Notes under the pieces: model-generated | What the model was told of the DNA's origin: nothing | Databases searched by the model: none | Seen by the model: only the letters and a program-made list of their open reading frames with translations | Made by a program: the position numbers and the translations under genes | Shown: positions 8,289 through 15,525 of the stretch, in pieces | Position numbering within the stretch: position 1 is the first letter of the stretch | How the letters are laid out: every line of letters starts with the position of its first letter | NCBI GenBank assembly: GCA_038040445.1 | Contig: JBBPIG010000037.1 | Coordinates: 1 to 41,816, forward strand | Length of the DNA: 41,816 nucleotides | Reading direction: 5' to 3' | DNA from: Acidobacteriota bacterium | GTDB lineage: Bacteria; Acidobacteriota; Blastocatellia; UBA7656

Positions 8289-8573
8289 ATGGGAACGCCA
8301 CAACAGTTGGGCATTGGGCTTCAGGTAAGCGACGTGTCAGGCCAGAAGCTGCACAATGTCAGCAACGTGCCGCCCGATGCAACGGTCGGAGAGTTGATAC
8401 AGGGAATGCTGTCGCAGATGAATCTGCCGCAGAACGATGTAAGCGGGCGCCCGCTTACGTATCACGCGCTACTCGAGCGCGAGGGGCGCCACTTGCACGC
8501 ATCCGAACGCGTCGGCGATGCAGTTCAAAATGGCGACAAGGTCGTTCTGCAGCCGAATATCGATGCCGGCTAG
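8289..8573 (+). CDS. Ubiquitin-like beta-grasp protein (Ubl)
   Basis: 94 aa. ATG 8289 follows GGGAGGT with eight-base spacing; open codons upstream lack such a site. The pattern fits a beta-grasp: a first hairpin (GIGLQVSDVSGQKLHNV), a helix introduced by a threonine (PPDATVGELIQGMLSQMN), and later strands (LTYHALLEREGRHL, then GDKVVLQP). The layout resembles YukD/EsaB-type and other bacterial Ubls. It ends NIDAG, so the C-terminal residue is a glycine without processing, although a canonical GG is missing. Next to an E2-like gene and a JAMM gene it is the obvious modifier for conjugation. Only two lysines (K20, K83) are present, which limits possible chain formation. Known: bacterial Ubl-E2-JAMM neighbourhoods exist. 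Inferred: covalent attachment in this organism. Confidence 0.8.
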   Translation: MGTPQQLGIGLQVSDVSGQKLHNVSNVPPDATVGELIQGMLSQMNLPQNDVSGRPLTYHALLEREGRHLHASERVGDAVQNGDKVVLQPNIDAG

Positions 8574-8585
8574 GAAAAGAAGGAG

Positions 8586-8757
8586 AATTGAAAAATGAAA
8601 ATTGAAAATGGAAAAATGCAAATTGCACTCGAGCATCGGGTCCCACATCGATCTGGGATCCTCGATCCTCGATCTGCGATCTGCGATCTGAGATTAGCCA
8701 TCAGCAATTTGCAATTTCAAATTTGCAATTTGCAATTTTCAATATCCTGTTTCCACG
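8586..8757 (+). repeat. AT-rich imperfect palindrome A1 in the operon gap
   Basis: The gap between the Ubl and JAMM genes is a self-complementary element. The left arm is rich in GAAAATTGAAAAT and ends in CAAATTGC (8586-8629). The right arm is rich in GCAATTTGCAATTT and ends in CAATTTTCAAT (8705-8744). Between them lies a run of short GATC-containing repeats (CGATCTGCGATCTG). A block AAATTGCACTCGAGCATCGG recurs, with one change, in the next intergenic gap. It could fold into a long hairpin in the mRNA. It is noncoding and contrasts strongly in base composition with the flanking genes. Confidence 0.75.
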
Positions 8758-8772
8758 CTAAGAGGGGTCGTC

Positions 8773-9813
8773 ATGCCGACTAATGGATATCGCTACGTCG
8801 TAGAGCTGTTTCGCGAGGATGACACGCCGCTCGGGCAGGCTTCCGTAAAAGTGGACTGGGGGCCTGCCGAGGAGTGGGCCAAGTTCGAAGCGCTGCGCCG
8901 AGGCGAAACCGGCTCGAATGAAACAGGCCGCGTCATCTCGATTCAGCCGCTCTGGCTGCGCGAAGCCGGAGAACCGTATCTCCAAGGGTTCCGCGTGGCC
9001 GTCATCGGAGGCGGCCGCGAAGTAGCCACAGATTTCTCGAGCAGCTACTTCAAAGGGATCGCGGCTCAGGCGTCGAGTCATTTCATTGAGAATGGACGAC
9101 TCGAAACCGGCGCGCGCTTCCGATACCTGGCCGCTGCGTTTCGGGAGCAGAGTGAGCAGCCGAACGGCTCACGATTTCAGTTCACGACCGAAGAGGTCAC
9201 GCGGCCGATCGCGATTAAGGATTCGTCGCTTGCCGAAGCCGTGGCCGGGTCTGTGCCCGGCGGTACGATGTGCGCGGGCGATGTGCCGGTCTTCGTGCCT
9301 CGATGTGTACTGGACGAAGCGGTCACTCTGAGCCGCGAAGCCGGGGCTAAGGAGACGGGTGGAATCCTGATCGGACATCTCCATAGGGATGCCGCGGTTC
9401 CGGATGTCTTCGTTGAAGTGACTGCTCAGATTCACGCGCGGCACACCGAAGCCAATTTGACCAGGCTGACGTTCACCGCCCAGACGTGGACCGAAGTTCA
9501 AGGTGCGATCGACCTTCGCCGAAAGGACGAGATCATGCTCGGCTGGTGGCACTCGCATCCGGTGCGCGAGTGGTGCAAGGACTGCTCGGCCGAGCGGCAA
9601 CAGGTCTGCAAGATGGCCGGAGACTTTTTCAGCGCGCACGATCACGCGCTGCATCGCACGGTGTTCCCGAGCGCTTACAGCATCGCGCTGGTGGCGAACG
9701 ACCTTCCGAATGGCGAGGTGACTTTCTCCGCCTTCGGATGGAGAGAAGGCTTGCTGGAGTCTCGCGGGTTTTATGTTGCTGGTACTCAACAACAGAGTGC
9801 CGTCACTTCGTAG
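8773..9813 (+). CDS. JAMM/MPN+ metalloprotease (Ubl isopeptidase candidate)
   Basis: 346 aa, ATG 8773 after AAGAGGGG. The C-terminal half carries the JAMM zinc set: the conserved Glu in AKETGGILIGHL (E194), H260 and H262 in GWWHSHP, then S287 and D290 in FFSAHD. This is the signature of deubiquitinase-like peptidases that cut after a Ubl C-terminus. Unusually, the spacing from HSHP to SxxD is 23 residues instead of about 7, and the insert holds three cysteines (C268, C271, C279 within WCKDCSAERQQVC), perhaps a metal or disulfide site. Residues 1-140 form an extra N-terminal domain (YRYVVELFRED...), not recognised. The likely role is removing the Ubl from targets or maturing it; since the Ubl already ends in Gly, deconjugation seems more likely. 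It lies between the Ubl and the AAA+ ATPase genes. Confidence 0.87.
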   Translation: MPTNGYRYVVELFREDDTPLGQASVKVDWGPAEEWAKFEALRRGETGSNETGRVISIQPLWLREAGEPYLQGFRVAVIGGGREVATDFSSSYFKGIAAQASSHFIENGRLETGARFRYLAAAFREQSEQPNGSRFQFTTEEVTRPIAIKDSSLAEAVAGSVPGGTMCAGDVPVFVPRCVLDEAVTLSREAGAKETGGILIGHLHRDAAVPDVFVEVTAQIHARHTEANLTRLTFTAQTWTEVQGAIDLRRKDEIMLGWWHSHPVREWCKDCSAERQQVCKMAGDFFSAHDHALHRTVFPSAYSIALVANDLPNGEVTFSAFGWREGLLESRGFYVAGTQQQSAVTS

Positions 9814-9833
9814 AGAGCGAGGTCACGGAGAAG

Positions 9834-9960
9834 AATTGAAAATTGAAAATTGAAAATTGCAAAATGCAAATTTGAAAATGCAAATTGCAATCGAGCATCG
9901 GGTTCAACTTCGATCTGCGATCTACCGTCGGCAATTTTCAATTTTCAATTTTCAATTGTC
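9834..9960 (+). repeat. AT-rich imperfect palindrome A2 in the operon gap
   Basis: Second copy of the element family seen in the Ubl-JAMM gap. The left arm consists of repeated GAAAATT units (9834-9887); the right arm is ATTTTCAATTTTCAATTTTC (about 9933-9956). Both copies share CAAATTGCAxTCGAGCATCG and the CGATCTGCGATCT stretch. The arms can pair over about 25 bases. It sits between the JAMM stop and the ATPase start and has no long U run that would make it a simple terminator. Confidence 0.75.
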
Positions 9961-10017
9961 TAGTTCACGAAGATGCCTTAACCGAAGGATGCCGAACAAG
10001 TTCAAGTGGAGACGAAA

Positions 10018-11706
10018 ATGATGCGGTCGCGACAAGATGCTGACATAGAAACTTTGCTCAAGCAGCTTACCGCCGTTGGTGATGAAGCTCCTTCGATCGA
10101 GGAGAAGGTGCAACTCGCCCATTTGATTCGCGGGCAGTCGAGAGAAGCCGGACAGCAGGTCGATCATTTCCTGATAGACCAGGTGACGCGACTGCGGTCG
10201 GGCCTGGATGAAGCGCGAGTCACTCACGAGAAGCTTCAGTCGATGCTCGATGAACTGACGTCGCCGCCCTGGCATCCGGCGATCTTTCTCGGTCTCGCTC
10301 CCATGGAAAGCCGCGAGGCCGCAATGGTGATGTACGGCAACTCGCGCCGGGTTGTGACGATTTCTGATGATATAGACCACTATTCGCTGGCAGTAGGCGA
10401 CGAGGTGCTGCTCGGCAACGAACTAAACGTCGTCGTCGGCAAGTCGCCCTACAACTTTTTTCAGAGTGGCGAGACTGCCAGGTTCGACCGCTACATGCCC
10501 GATCGACGGTTGGTGATCAAGCATCGAGACGACGAAGTCATCGTCGATGGCGCCGACTCGCTGGATCGCAACGAGCTGAAACCCGGCGATCTGGTTCGAT
10601 GGGACCGGAGCGCGTGGATGGCGTTTGAACGCGTCGAGCGCTCGCAGGGAACCGAGCTCTTTCTCGAGGAGACTCCGCAAGAGAGCTTCGAGAACATCGG
10701 AGGGCTCGAACGCCAGATCGAGGGGCTTCAACGGTCGATTCAATTGCACCTCTACCATGCCGACACGGCGCAAAAGTATCAGCTTCGTCAGAAGGGCTCG
10801 GTGCTTCTGGTAGGACCGCCGGGTACCGGCAAGACGATGATGGCGCGCGCACTTGCGAACTGGCTCGGAACGATTTCGAAGTCGGGGCGCGCTCGCTTCA
10901 TGAACATCAAGCCCGCGAGCCTTCACAGCATGTGGTACGCGCAGAGCGAGGCAAACTACCGCGAGGCGTTCCGCGTCGCGCGCGAGGCGGGAGACCAGGA
11001 ACCGGAGGTGCCGGTAGTGATGTTCTTCGACGAGGTAGACTCGTTGGGCGCATCGCGTGGGCAGTCGTTAATGCGGGTTGACGATCGCGTGTTGACTGCG
11101 TTCATGACCGAGCTTGACGGGCTGGATTCGCGCGGAAACGTACTGGTGGTCGCGGCGACCAATCGCCGCGACGCGATCGACCCCGCGCTGTTGCGGCCGG
11201 GCAGGCTCGGCGATCTGGTGCTCGAAGTTCCGAGGCCGAATATGAAGGCCGCGCGGGAGATCTTACGCAAGCATCTACAATCCGGCATACCGTACGCGCT
11301 CGAGGGCTTTGCCGCAAACGCCGCGCGCCGCGAGATCATCGAGTCGGCTGTGTCGAGGATCTACTCGCCGAACGGCGACAGCGAGCTGCTGGCGATCACG
11401 TTTCGCGACGGCAAGCGCCGCACGGTACGGGCGAAGGAGCTGATCAGCGGCGCGAGCATTGCCAAGATTGCGCTGGCGGCAAAGGAGCGCGCATGCGTGG
11501 AGGAAATTGAAACCGGGCAGTCCGGTGTGGGACTGAAGCACGTGTTGTCGGCGATCGCTGACGAGCTGGAATGCCTTGCGGGGTCGCTGACGTCGGCGAA
11601 CTGCCGCGATTACCTCACCGACTTGCCCCAGGACGTTGATGCGGTGCGAGTCGAACCGATTCGGCGCAAAGTGCCGCGACCGCACGCGTACTTGCACGTT
11701 GCGTGA
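10018..11706 (+). CDS. ARC/Mpa-type proteasomal AAA+ ATPase
   Basis: 562 aa; ATG 10018 (or 10021) lies 6-9 bases after GGAG, preferred to GTG 10006. It looks like the hexameric unfoldase of the Pup system. An N-terminal helical stretch (about 1-85) is suited to the coiled coil that recognises Pup. OB-like strands follow (SRRVVTISDDIDHYSLAVGD, VIVDGADSLDRNELKPGD). A single AAA domain has Walker A GPPGTGKT (266-273), Walker B VVMFFDEVDS (D338/E339), sensor 1 AATNRRD and RPGRLGDL. In Mpa the C-terminus ends in a Gln-Tyr-Leu motif that docks into the 20S core. Here it ends AYLHVA, so the docking tail is altered or absent. No PrcA or PrcB gene occurs in the window. It is followed by dop/pafA-like and pup genes, which supports the assignment. 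Confidence 0.87.
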   Translation: MMRSRQDADIETLLKQLTAVGDEAPSIEEKVQLAHLIRGQSREAGQQVDHFLIDQVTRLRSGLDEARVTHEKLQSMLDELTSPPWHPAIFLGLAPMESREAAMVMYGNSRRVVTISDDIDHYSLAVGDEVLLGNELNVVVGKSPYNFFQSGETARFDRYMPDRRLVIKHRDDEVIVDGADSLDRNELKPGDLVRWDRSAWMAFERVERSQGTELFLEETPQESFENIGGLERQIEGLQRSIQLHLYHADTAQKYQLRQKGSVLLVGPPGTGKTMMARALANWLGTISKSGRARFMNIKPASLHSMWYAQSEANYREAFRVAREAGDQEPEVPVVMFFDEVDSLGASRGQSLMRVDDRVLTAFMTELDGLDSRGNVLVVAATNRRDAIDPALLRPGRLGDLVLEVPRPNMKAAREILRKHLQSGIPYALEGFAANAARREIIESAVSRIYSPNGDSELLAITFRDGKRRTVRAKELISGASIAKIALAAKERACVEEIETGQSGVGLKHVLSAIADELECLAGSLTSANCRDYLTDLPQDVDAVRVEPIRRKVPRPHAYLHVA

Positions 11707-11723
11707 GGGAGGGCGGGAGAAGG

Positions 11724-11850
11724 ATTTCAGATTTCAAATCTCAGAGTGGTGCTTTGAGATCCCGGACGTTTTGAGAAACGGTGATATCAGAAATAACAAT
11801 TTGGGACTTGAATGATCGAGATTTGGAATCTGAAATCTGAAATTTGAAAT
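11724..11850 (+). repeat. AT-rich palindrome A3 upstream of the Dop-like gene
   Basis: Inverted repeat with arms ATTTCAGATTTCAAATCTC (11724-11742) and its complement at 11818-11836 with one mismatch. The right side continues with CTGAAATCTGAAATTTGAAA. It lies in the gap between the ATPase and Dop-like genes and resembles A1 and A2 in composition and placement, but not in exact sequence. It could form an mRNA hairpin of about 19 pairs. Confidence 0.75.
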
Positions 11851-11902
11851 TCGTCCTTCGAATCGACGCAAAGTCCGGCCGCCACGCTAGACAGGGATTG
11901 AA

Positions 11903-13666
11903 ATGAGAGAGAGCGGAACCAAAAATCAACCGCGTAACCGAAAGCCGGAGCGCAAGTGCCTGCCCAAGCTGTGCGGTGCGGATATTGAGCTCGGTAATTT
12001 TCTCCTTGGCCTAGAGACCAAACGCGGGACAGGTTACGAGGCGTCGCGCCTGTTGTTGCGGGAGATCGACGGCCTGCCGCGAGTCCAGAAGTCCCGTGGC
12101 GAGGCGTGCGATTGCGCTGCGTGCAGGCGCGCTCGAAGCTCCTCGGACGCCGGCGACGGGGCGAGTACTCGAGGCTCGAACGGCCAGGTCGCGGTGAATC
12201 CGCAGGATTGGGGCCGCAAGTATCTCGCTTCAAACGGCGGCTGCGTTTACATCGACCTCGATCATCTCGAGCTATGCTTGCCCGAAGTGCTGAGTGCTTA
12301 CGACCACGTCGCGTGTTGGCACGCGATGTTAAGAATCGCCCGCGCGGCGCTCGAGGCGGCTAACGAAAAGCTACCCGCGCGAAACAAGATTCAGGTGCTG
12401 GTCAACAACAGCGACGGGAAAGGCAACTCATATGGCAGCCACCTCGACTTTCTGATAACTCGTCAGGCGTGGGAGAACATCTTCCGGCGAAAGATTCACT
12501 ACATGCTGTACCTGGCGGCGTTTCAAGCGTCGAGCATCGTCTACACGGGGCAGGGAAAAGCCGGAAGCGAGAATAGTGCGCCGGACGTTTCGTTTCAGTT
12601 GTCCCAACGCGCCGACTTCTTCGAGCAGTTGGTGGGATCGCAGACGACTCATAATCGCCCTATCGTGAACAGCCGCGACGAGCCCCTTTGCGGAAACCGC
12701 CGCGGCCGGGACGATGATGACGCTTCGCAAGAGATGGCCCGGCTGCACGTGATCTTTTTCGACAACACGTTGTGCCACACCGCGAGCCTGTTGAAAGTCG
12801 GAGTGATGCAAATCGTGTTGTCGATGATTGAGGCCGAGCAGGTGAATCCCGAATTGCTGCTCGACGATCCGGTGGAAGCGGTTGTGCGATGGAGTCACGA
12901 TCCGACGCTTCAAGCCCGGGCGATGATGACGTCAGGCGAGGAACTGACCGCAGTCGAGCTTCAGTTGCGATTTCTGGAAGACGCGAAAGGTTTCGTCGAG
13001 CACGGAGGGTGCGACGAAATAGTCCCTAGGGCAAACGAGATTCTTGCCTTGTGGGAGGACACCTTGCTCAAGCTTCAGGCGGGCGATTTCGAACCGCTTG
13101 CGCCGAGACTCGATTGGGTGTTGAAGCTTTCGATCTTGCAGCAGGTGCTTGATGAGCGGCCGGACCTGACCTGGGATTCGCCTGAGATCAAACATCTCGA
13201 TCTTCTCTACTCCAGCCTGGACCCGTCGGAGGGTTTGTATTGGGCTTATGAAGAAGGCGGATTCGTAGAGCGCGTGGTGGGTAACGAGCAGATCGAACGC
13301 TTCACGGTCAGTCCGCCTGAAGACACGCGCGCGTGGACTCGGGCGATGCTTCTGCGATGGGCCGGGCCGGACGGCGTAGATGATGTGGATTGGGATGCGA
13401 TTGGTTTCAAGACGGGGTATGAGCGCTACAGGACCATCTATCGCAAGCTCGAGCTGGCCAATCCGCTCGCGTTTAGTAAGGAAGCTTGCGAGCGCGCCTT
13501 CGAAAATGCGACTACGCTTGACGAGTTGCTTGATGCGCTGGGAGCGGCAGAGAGCAATATGCAAGGCGAATCGAAACGTGAGGGAGAGGCGAGGATTGAA
13601 TTGGCTCCAATCGGTTTCAGTGCGCCGCGCAAAGACAAGAGGGAAAAAGGGAGGACGTTGAGATGA
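11903..13666 (+). CDS. PafA/Dop-family Pup enzyme, Dop-like paralogue
   Basis: 587 aa, ATG 11903 with a weak AGGGA upstream. Member of the Pup ligase/deamidase family (glutamine-synthetase-like fold). Visible family motifs are CGADIELGNF with E29 (PafA GIETEFG), GGCVYIDLDHLELCLPE with D119 at the catalytic Asp position, NNSDGKGNSYGSH, QLSQRADFFE, RPIVNSRDEPL, and RLHVIFFDNT followed by LLKVG. I lean to Dop (deamidase/depupylase) for three reasons: NNSDGKGxSYGSH is the Dop form; an insertion at ~58-108 sits where Dop carries its loop; and the gene directly precedes pup, as dop does in actinobacteria. The insertion contains a cysteine cluster (CDCAAC at 69-74). A Dop would convert the pup GGQ end to GGE. 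The stop overlaps the pup start (ATGA). Family is secure, subtype less so. Confidence 0.85.
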   Translation: MRESGTKNQPRNRKPERKCLPKLCGADIELGNFLLGLETKRGTGYEASRLLLREIDGLPRVQKSRGEACDCAACRRARSSSDAGDGASTRGSNGQVAVNPQDWGRKYLASNGGCVYIDLDHLELCLPEVLSAYDHVACWHAMLRIARAALEAANEKLPARNKIQVLVNNSDGKGNSYGSHLDFLITRQAWENIFRRKIHYMLYLAAFQASSIVYTGQGKAGSENSAPDVSFQLSQRADFFEQLVGSQTTHNRPIVNSRDEPLCGNRRGRDDDDASQEMARLHVIFFDNTLCHTASLLKVGVMQIVLSMIEAEQVNPELLLDDPVEAVVRWSHDPTLQARAMMTSGEELTAVELQLRFLEDAKGFVEHGGCDEIVPRANEILALWEDTLLKLQAGDFEPLAPRLDWVLKLSILQQVLDERPDLTWDSPEIKHLDLLYSSLDPSEGLYWAYEEGGFVERVVGNEQIERFTVSPPEDTRAWTRAMLLRWAGPDGVDDVDWDAIGFKTGYERYRTIYRKLELANPLAFSKEACERAFENATTLDELLDALGAAESNMQGESKREGEARIELAPIGFSAPRKDKREKGRTLR

Positions 13667-13866
13667 CAATGCGTGAAAGGCTCGAAGACGATCGGCCACC
13701 GGATGAGCGAGACCCAGCCGGTGATGCTTCGGGAGACGCCAACTTGCGGCGAATGCGGCTTGCGGGTGAGAGCCTGCTTGCCGCGGGCGCGGATGCCATT
13801 CAAAGAGCTTTATCGGGCAACAGCGAATCATTCTTGAAAGCCACCCGTCAACAGGGAGGTCAATAG
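13663..13866 (+). CDS. pup: Pup, prokaryotic ubiquitin-like protein
   Basis: 67 aa; ATG 13663 overlaps the previous stop as ATGA and lies eight bases after AGGGAGG. It is small, hydrophilic and probably disordered in its first half (LEDDRPPDERDPAGDASGD), with a helical second half. The C-terminus aligns column for column with actinobacterial Pup: NSESFLKATRQQGGQ against NAEDFVRAYVQKGGQ, preserving N, E, F, A, Q and the final GGQ. A terminal Gln means it must be deamidated to Glu before ligation, which explains a Dop next to it. An upstream LL...D spacing also fits Pup. UBact, a related modifier, ends in a different context, so Pup is the better name. It lies between two PafA/Dop-family genes. 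Confidence 0.88.
   Translation: MTMRERLEDDRPPDERDPAGDASGDANLRRMRLAGESLLAAGADAIQRALSGNSESFLKATRQQGGQ
13853..13860 (+). promoter_or_regulatory. Shine-Dalgarno for the PafA-like gene inside the pup GGQ codons
   Basis: AGGGAGGT at 13853-13860 is spaced eight bases from ATG 13869. The same bases are the Gly-Gly codons (GGA GGT) of the Pup C-terminus, followed by CAA TAG. The ligase start signal is therefore embedded in the functional tail of Pup, which ties the two genes translationally. Confidence 0.75.
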
Positions 13867-13868
13867 CC

Positions 13869-15512
13869 ATGGCCGAAAGGCTAATGGGGGTAGAAACTGA
13901 ATACGCGCTCAGCGCCATGACGGAGTGGCACGGCGGCTTCGACCAAACCGAGCTCTTGAAGAAATTGTTCGGAGTGGCCCGGAGAAGGCTTGTGCACCTG
14001 CCCGACGTGCACGGCGGCATGTACCTGGGAAACGGCTCGCGATTCTATATCGACTACGGCAATCACCCTGAGTTGACCACGCCCGAGTGTACAAACCCGT
14101 GGGACGTAGTTCGGTACATTCTCGCCGGCGAGCGAGTGCTCGCGAACCTGACAGAAGAGCTCGAGCGCGAACTGCGAGAGTGCAAGCTGATGCTGTTCAA
14201 GTCGAATGTCGACTACGGCGGCACCTATGTGACCTGGGGCTGCCATGAGTCGTACCTGCATCGCGCGTCGCCCAGCGCGATGTCGGACGAAATCATCCCC
14301 CACCTGGTCACGCGGATCATCTACACGGGAGCGGGCGGGTTCGATTCCGTGTCCAGGGGATTTGAGTTCACTCTTTCGCCACGGGTGCCTCACCTGGCAA
14401 ACGTGGTGTCGAACAATTCGACCTCTGATCGTGGGATTTTTCACACAAAGGATGAGTCGCTGAGCAAGCCTGGCTATCACCGGCTTCACATCATCTGCGG
14501 CGAAAGCCTGTGCTCGGAGACCGGCATGTGGTTGAAGGCGGCGACGACCGCTTTGGTGGTCGCGATGGTAGAAGCCGGGCTGCACCCCGGTCACGGGGTT
14601 GGTCTACGCTCGCCCCTGCAAGCTATGCAAACCATCGCGATGGACCAGTCGTGCGCTAAGAGTGTGGAAACGACCACAGGGCGGCGTCTTAGCGCAATCG
14701 AGATCCAGTATCACTACCTGAGCATGGCCGAGAAACACGCCGGTGACCCGTGCATGCCGGCGTGGGCGGAAGAAGTCTGTTGCAAGTGGCGGGCGATGTT
14801 GAATAGCTTGCTCGACGCCCCTGAATCGGTGGCGGCGAATCTGGATTGGGCAATCAAACGCTCGGTGTACGAGGGCTATGCAAACAGCAAAGGTGTTGCG
14901 TGGAGCTCGCTTCCTCAGTGGACGCGCGTGCTCCAGGAGGTTCGTCAGGTGGTCGACGTCGGTGGTGAATATGACCAGCCGCTGAGCGCCGAGCACATTC
15001 TGAACGAGTGGAGCACGGCGAAGCCGGCAATGAAACGACTGACGGAGTTCACTGATCGGAACGGTCTTAGCTGGGATGCGATCGAATCGGTGCTCAAGCT
15101 CAGAGAGGAGCTCTTCGAGATCGACACACGGTTTGGGCAAATCGGCGGGCAAGGTATTTTTGCGAGTCTCGATAGAGCGGGTGTGCTGAAACATCATGTT
15201 CCGGGAGTGGACAACATAGAATACGCTGCTACTCATCCGCCCGCGGCCGGGCGCGCGCGTGTTCGAGGAGAGGTCGTCCGCCGGCTGGCCGGTCAGAATG
15301 GATACTACAAGTGCGACTGGCAAGGCGTGGTCGATCTGGTAGCGAAACGGGTGCTCGATCTATCGGAGCCGTTTGAAAGCGAAGAGCGGTGGCTCAACCT
15401 GGACGAAGCTCAAGCGAGCAGCCTTAGTCCGTTTATCGAGTTGCTCAGCCGGGAGGGGTTGAGAGGGGACACCACCGTCTGGCGTTCAGCGTCGAATTGC
15501 CTTGCGCGCTAA
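13869..15512 (+). CDS. PafA/Dop-family Pup enzyme, PafA-like paralogue
   Basis: 547 aa, ATG 13869. Second member of the Pup ligase/deamidase family. It opens MGVETEY like PafA (MGIETEF), lacks the long loop of the other paralogue, and has NGSRFYIDYGNHPE with the catalytic Asp. It continues with LFKSNVDYGG, WGCHESYL, PHLVTR, HTKDES and YHRLHII. It ends with ATHPPAAGRARVRGE, then CDWQGVVDL and EPFESEERWLN, resembling PafA ends (DWxxLKL, DPFxSVDER). These features favour the ligase that joins the Pup C-terminal Glu to substrate lysines, although HPELTTPECTNP and AGERVL look Dop-like. Its start signal lies within the pup gene. In actinobacteria prcB and prcA usually follow pup; here this gene does. 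The two paralogues are clearly diverged, not a recent duplication. Confidence 0.85.
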   Translation: MAERLMGVETEYALSAMTEWHGGFDQTELLKKLFGVARRRLVHLPDVHGGMYLGNGSRFYIDYGNHPELTTPECTNPWDVVRYILAGERVLANLTEELERELRECKLMLFKSNVDYGGTYVTWGCHESYLHRASPSAMSDEIIPHLVTRIIYTGAGGFDSVSRGFEFTLSPRVPHLANVVSNNSTSDRGIFHTKDESLSKPGYHRLHIICGESLCSETGMWLKAATTALVVAMVEAGLHPGHGVGLRSPLQAMQTIAMDQSCAKSVETTTGRRLSAIEIQYHYLSMAEKHAGDPCMPAWAEEVCCKWRAMLNSLLDAPESVAANLDWAIKRSVYEGYANSKGVAWSSLPQWTRVLQEVRQVVDVGGEYDQPLSAEHILNEWSTAKPAMKRLTEFTDRNGLSWDAIESVLKLREELFEIDTRFGQIGGQGIFASLDRAGVLKHHVPGVDNIEYAATHPPAAGRARVRGEVVRRLAGQNGYYKCDWQGVVDLVAKRVLDLSEPFESEERWLNLDEAQASSLSPFIELLSREGLRGDTTVWRSASNCLAR

Positions 15513-15525
15513 GGAGAAACGACCG

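Noticed and set aside
8586-8757. CRISPR-like array between the Ubl and JAMM genes
   Set aside because: The repeats are short, AT-rich and self-complementary without regular spacers, and no cas gene is present.
13663-13866. UBact instead of Pup
   Set aside because: The C-terminal NSESF...QQGGQ aligns with Pup position by position, and the small UBact pattern with its Arg-rich RYRQRTG tail is absent.
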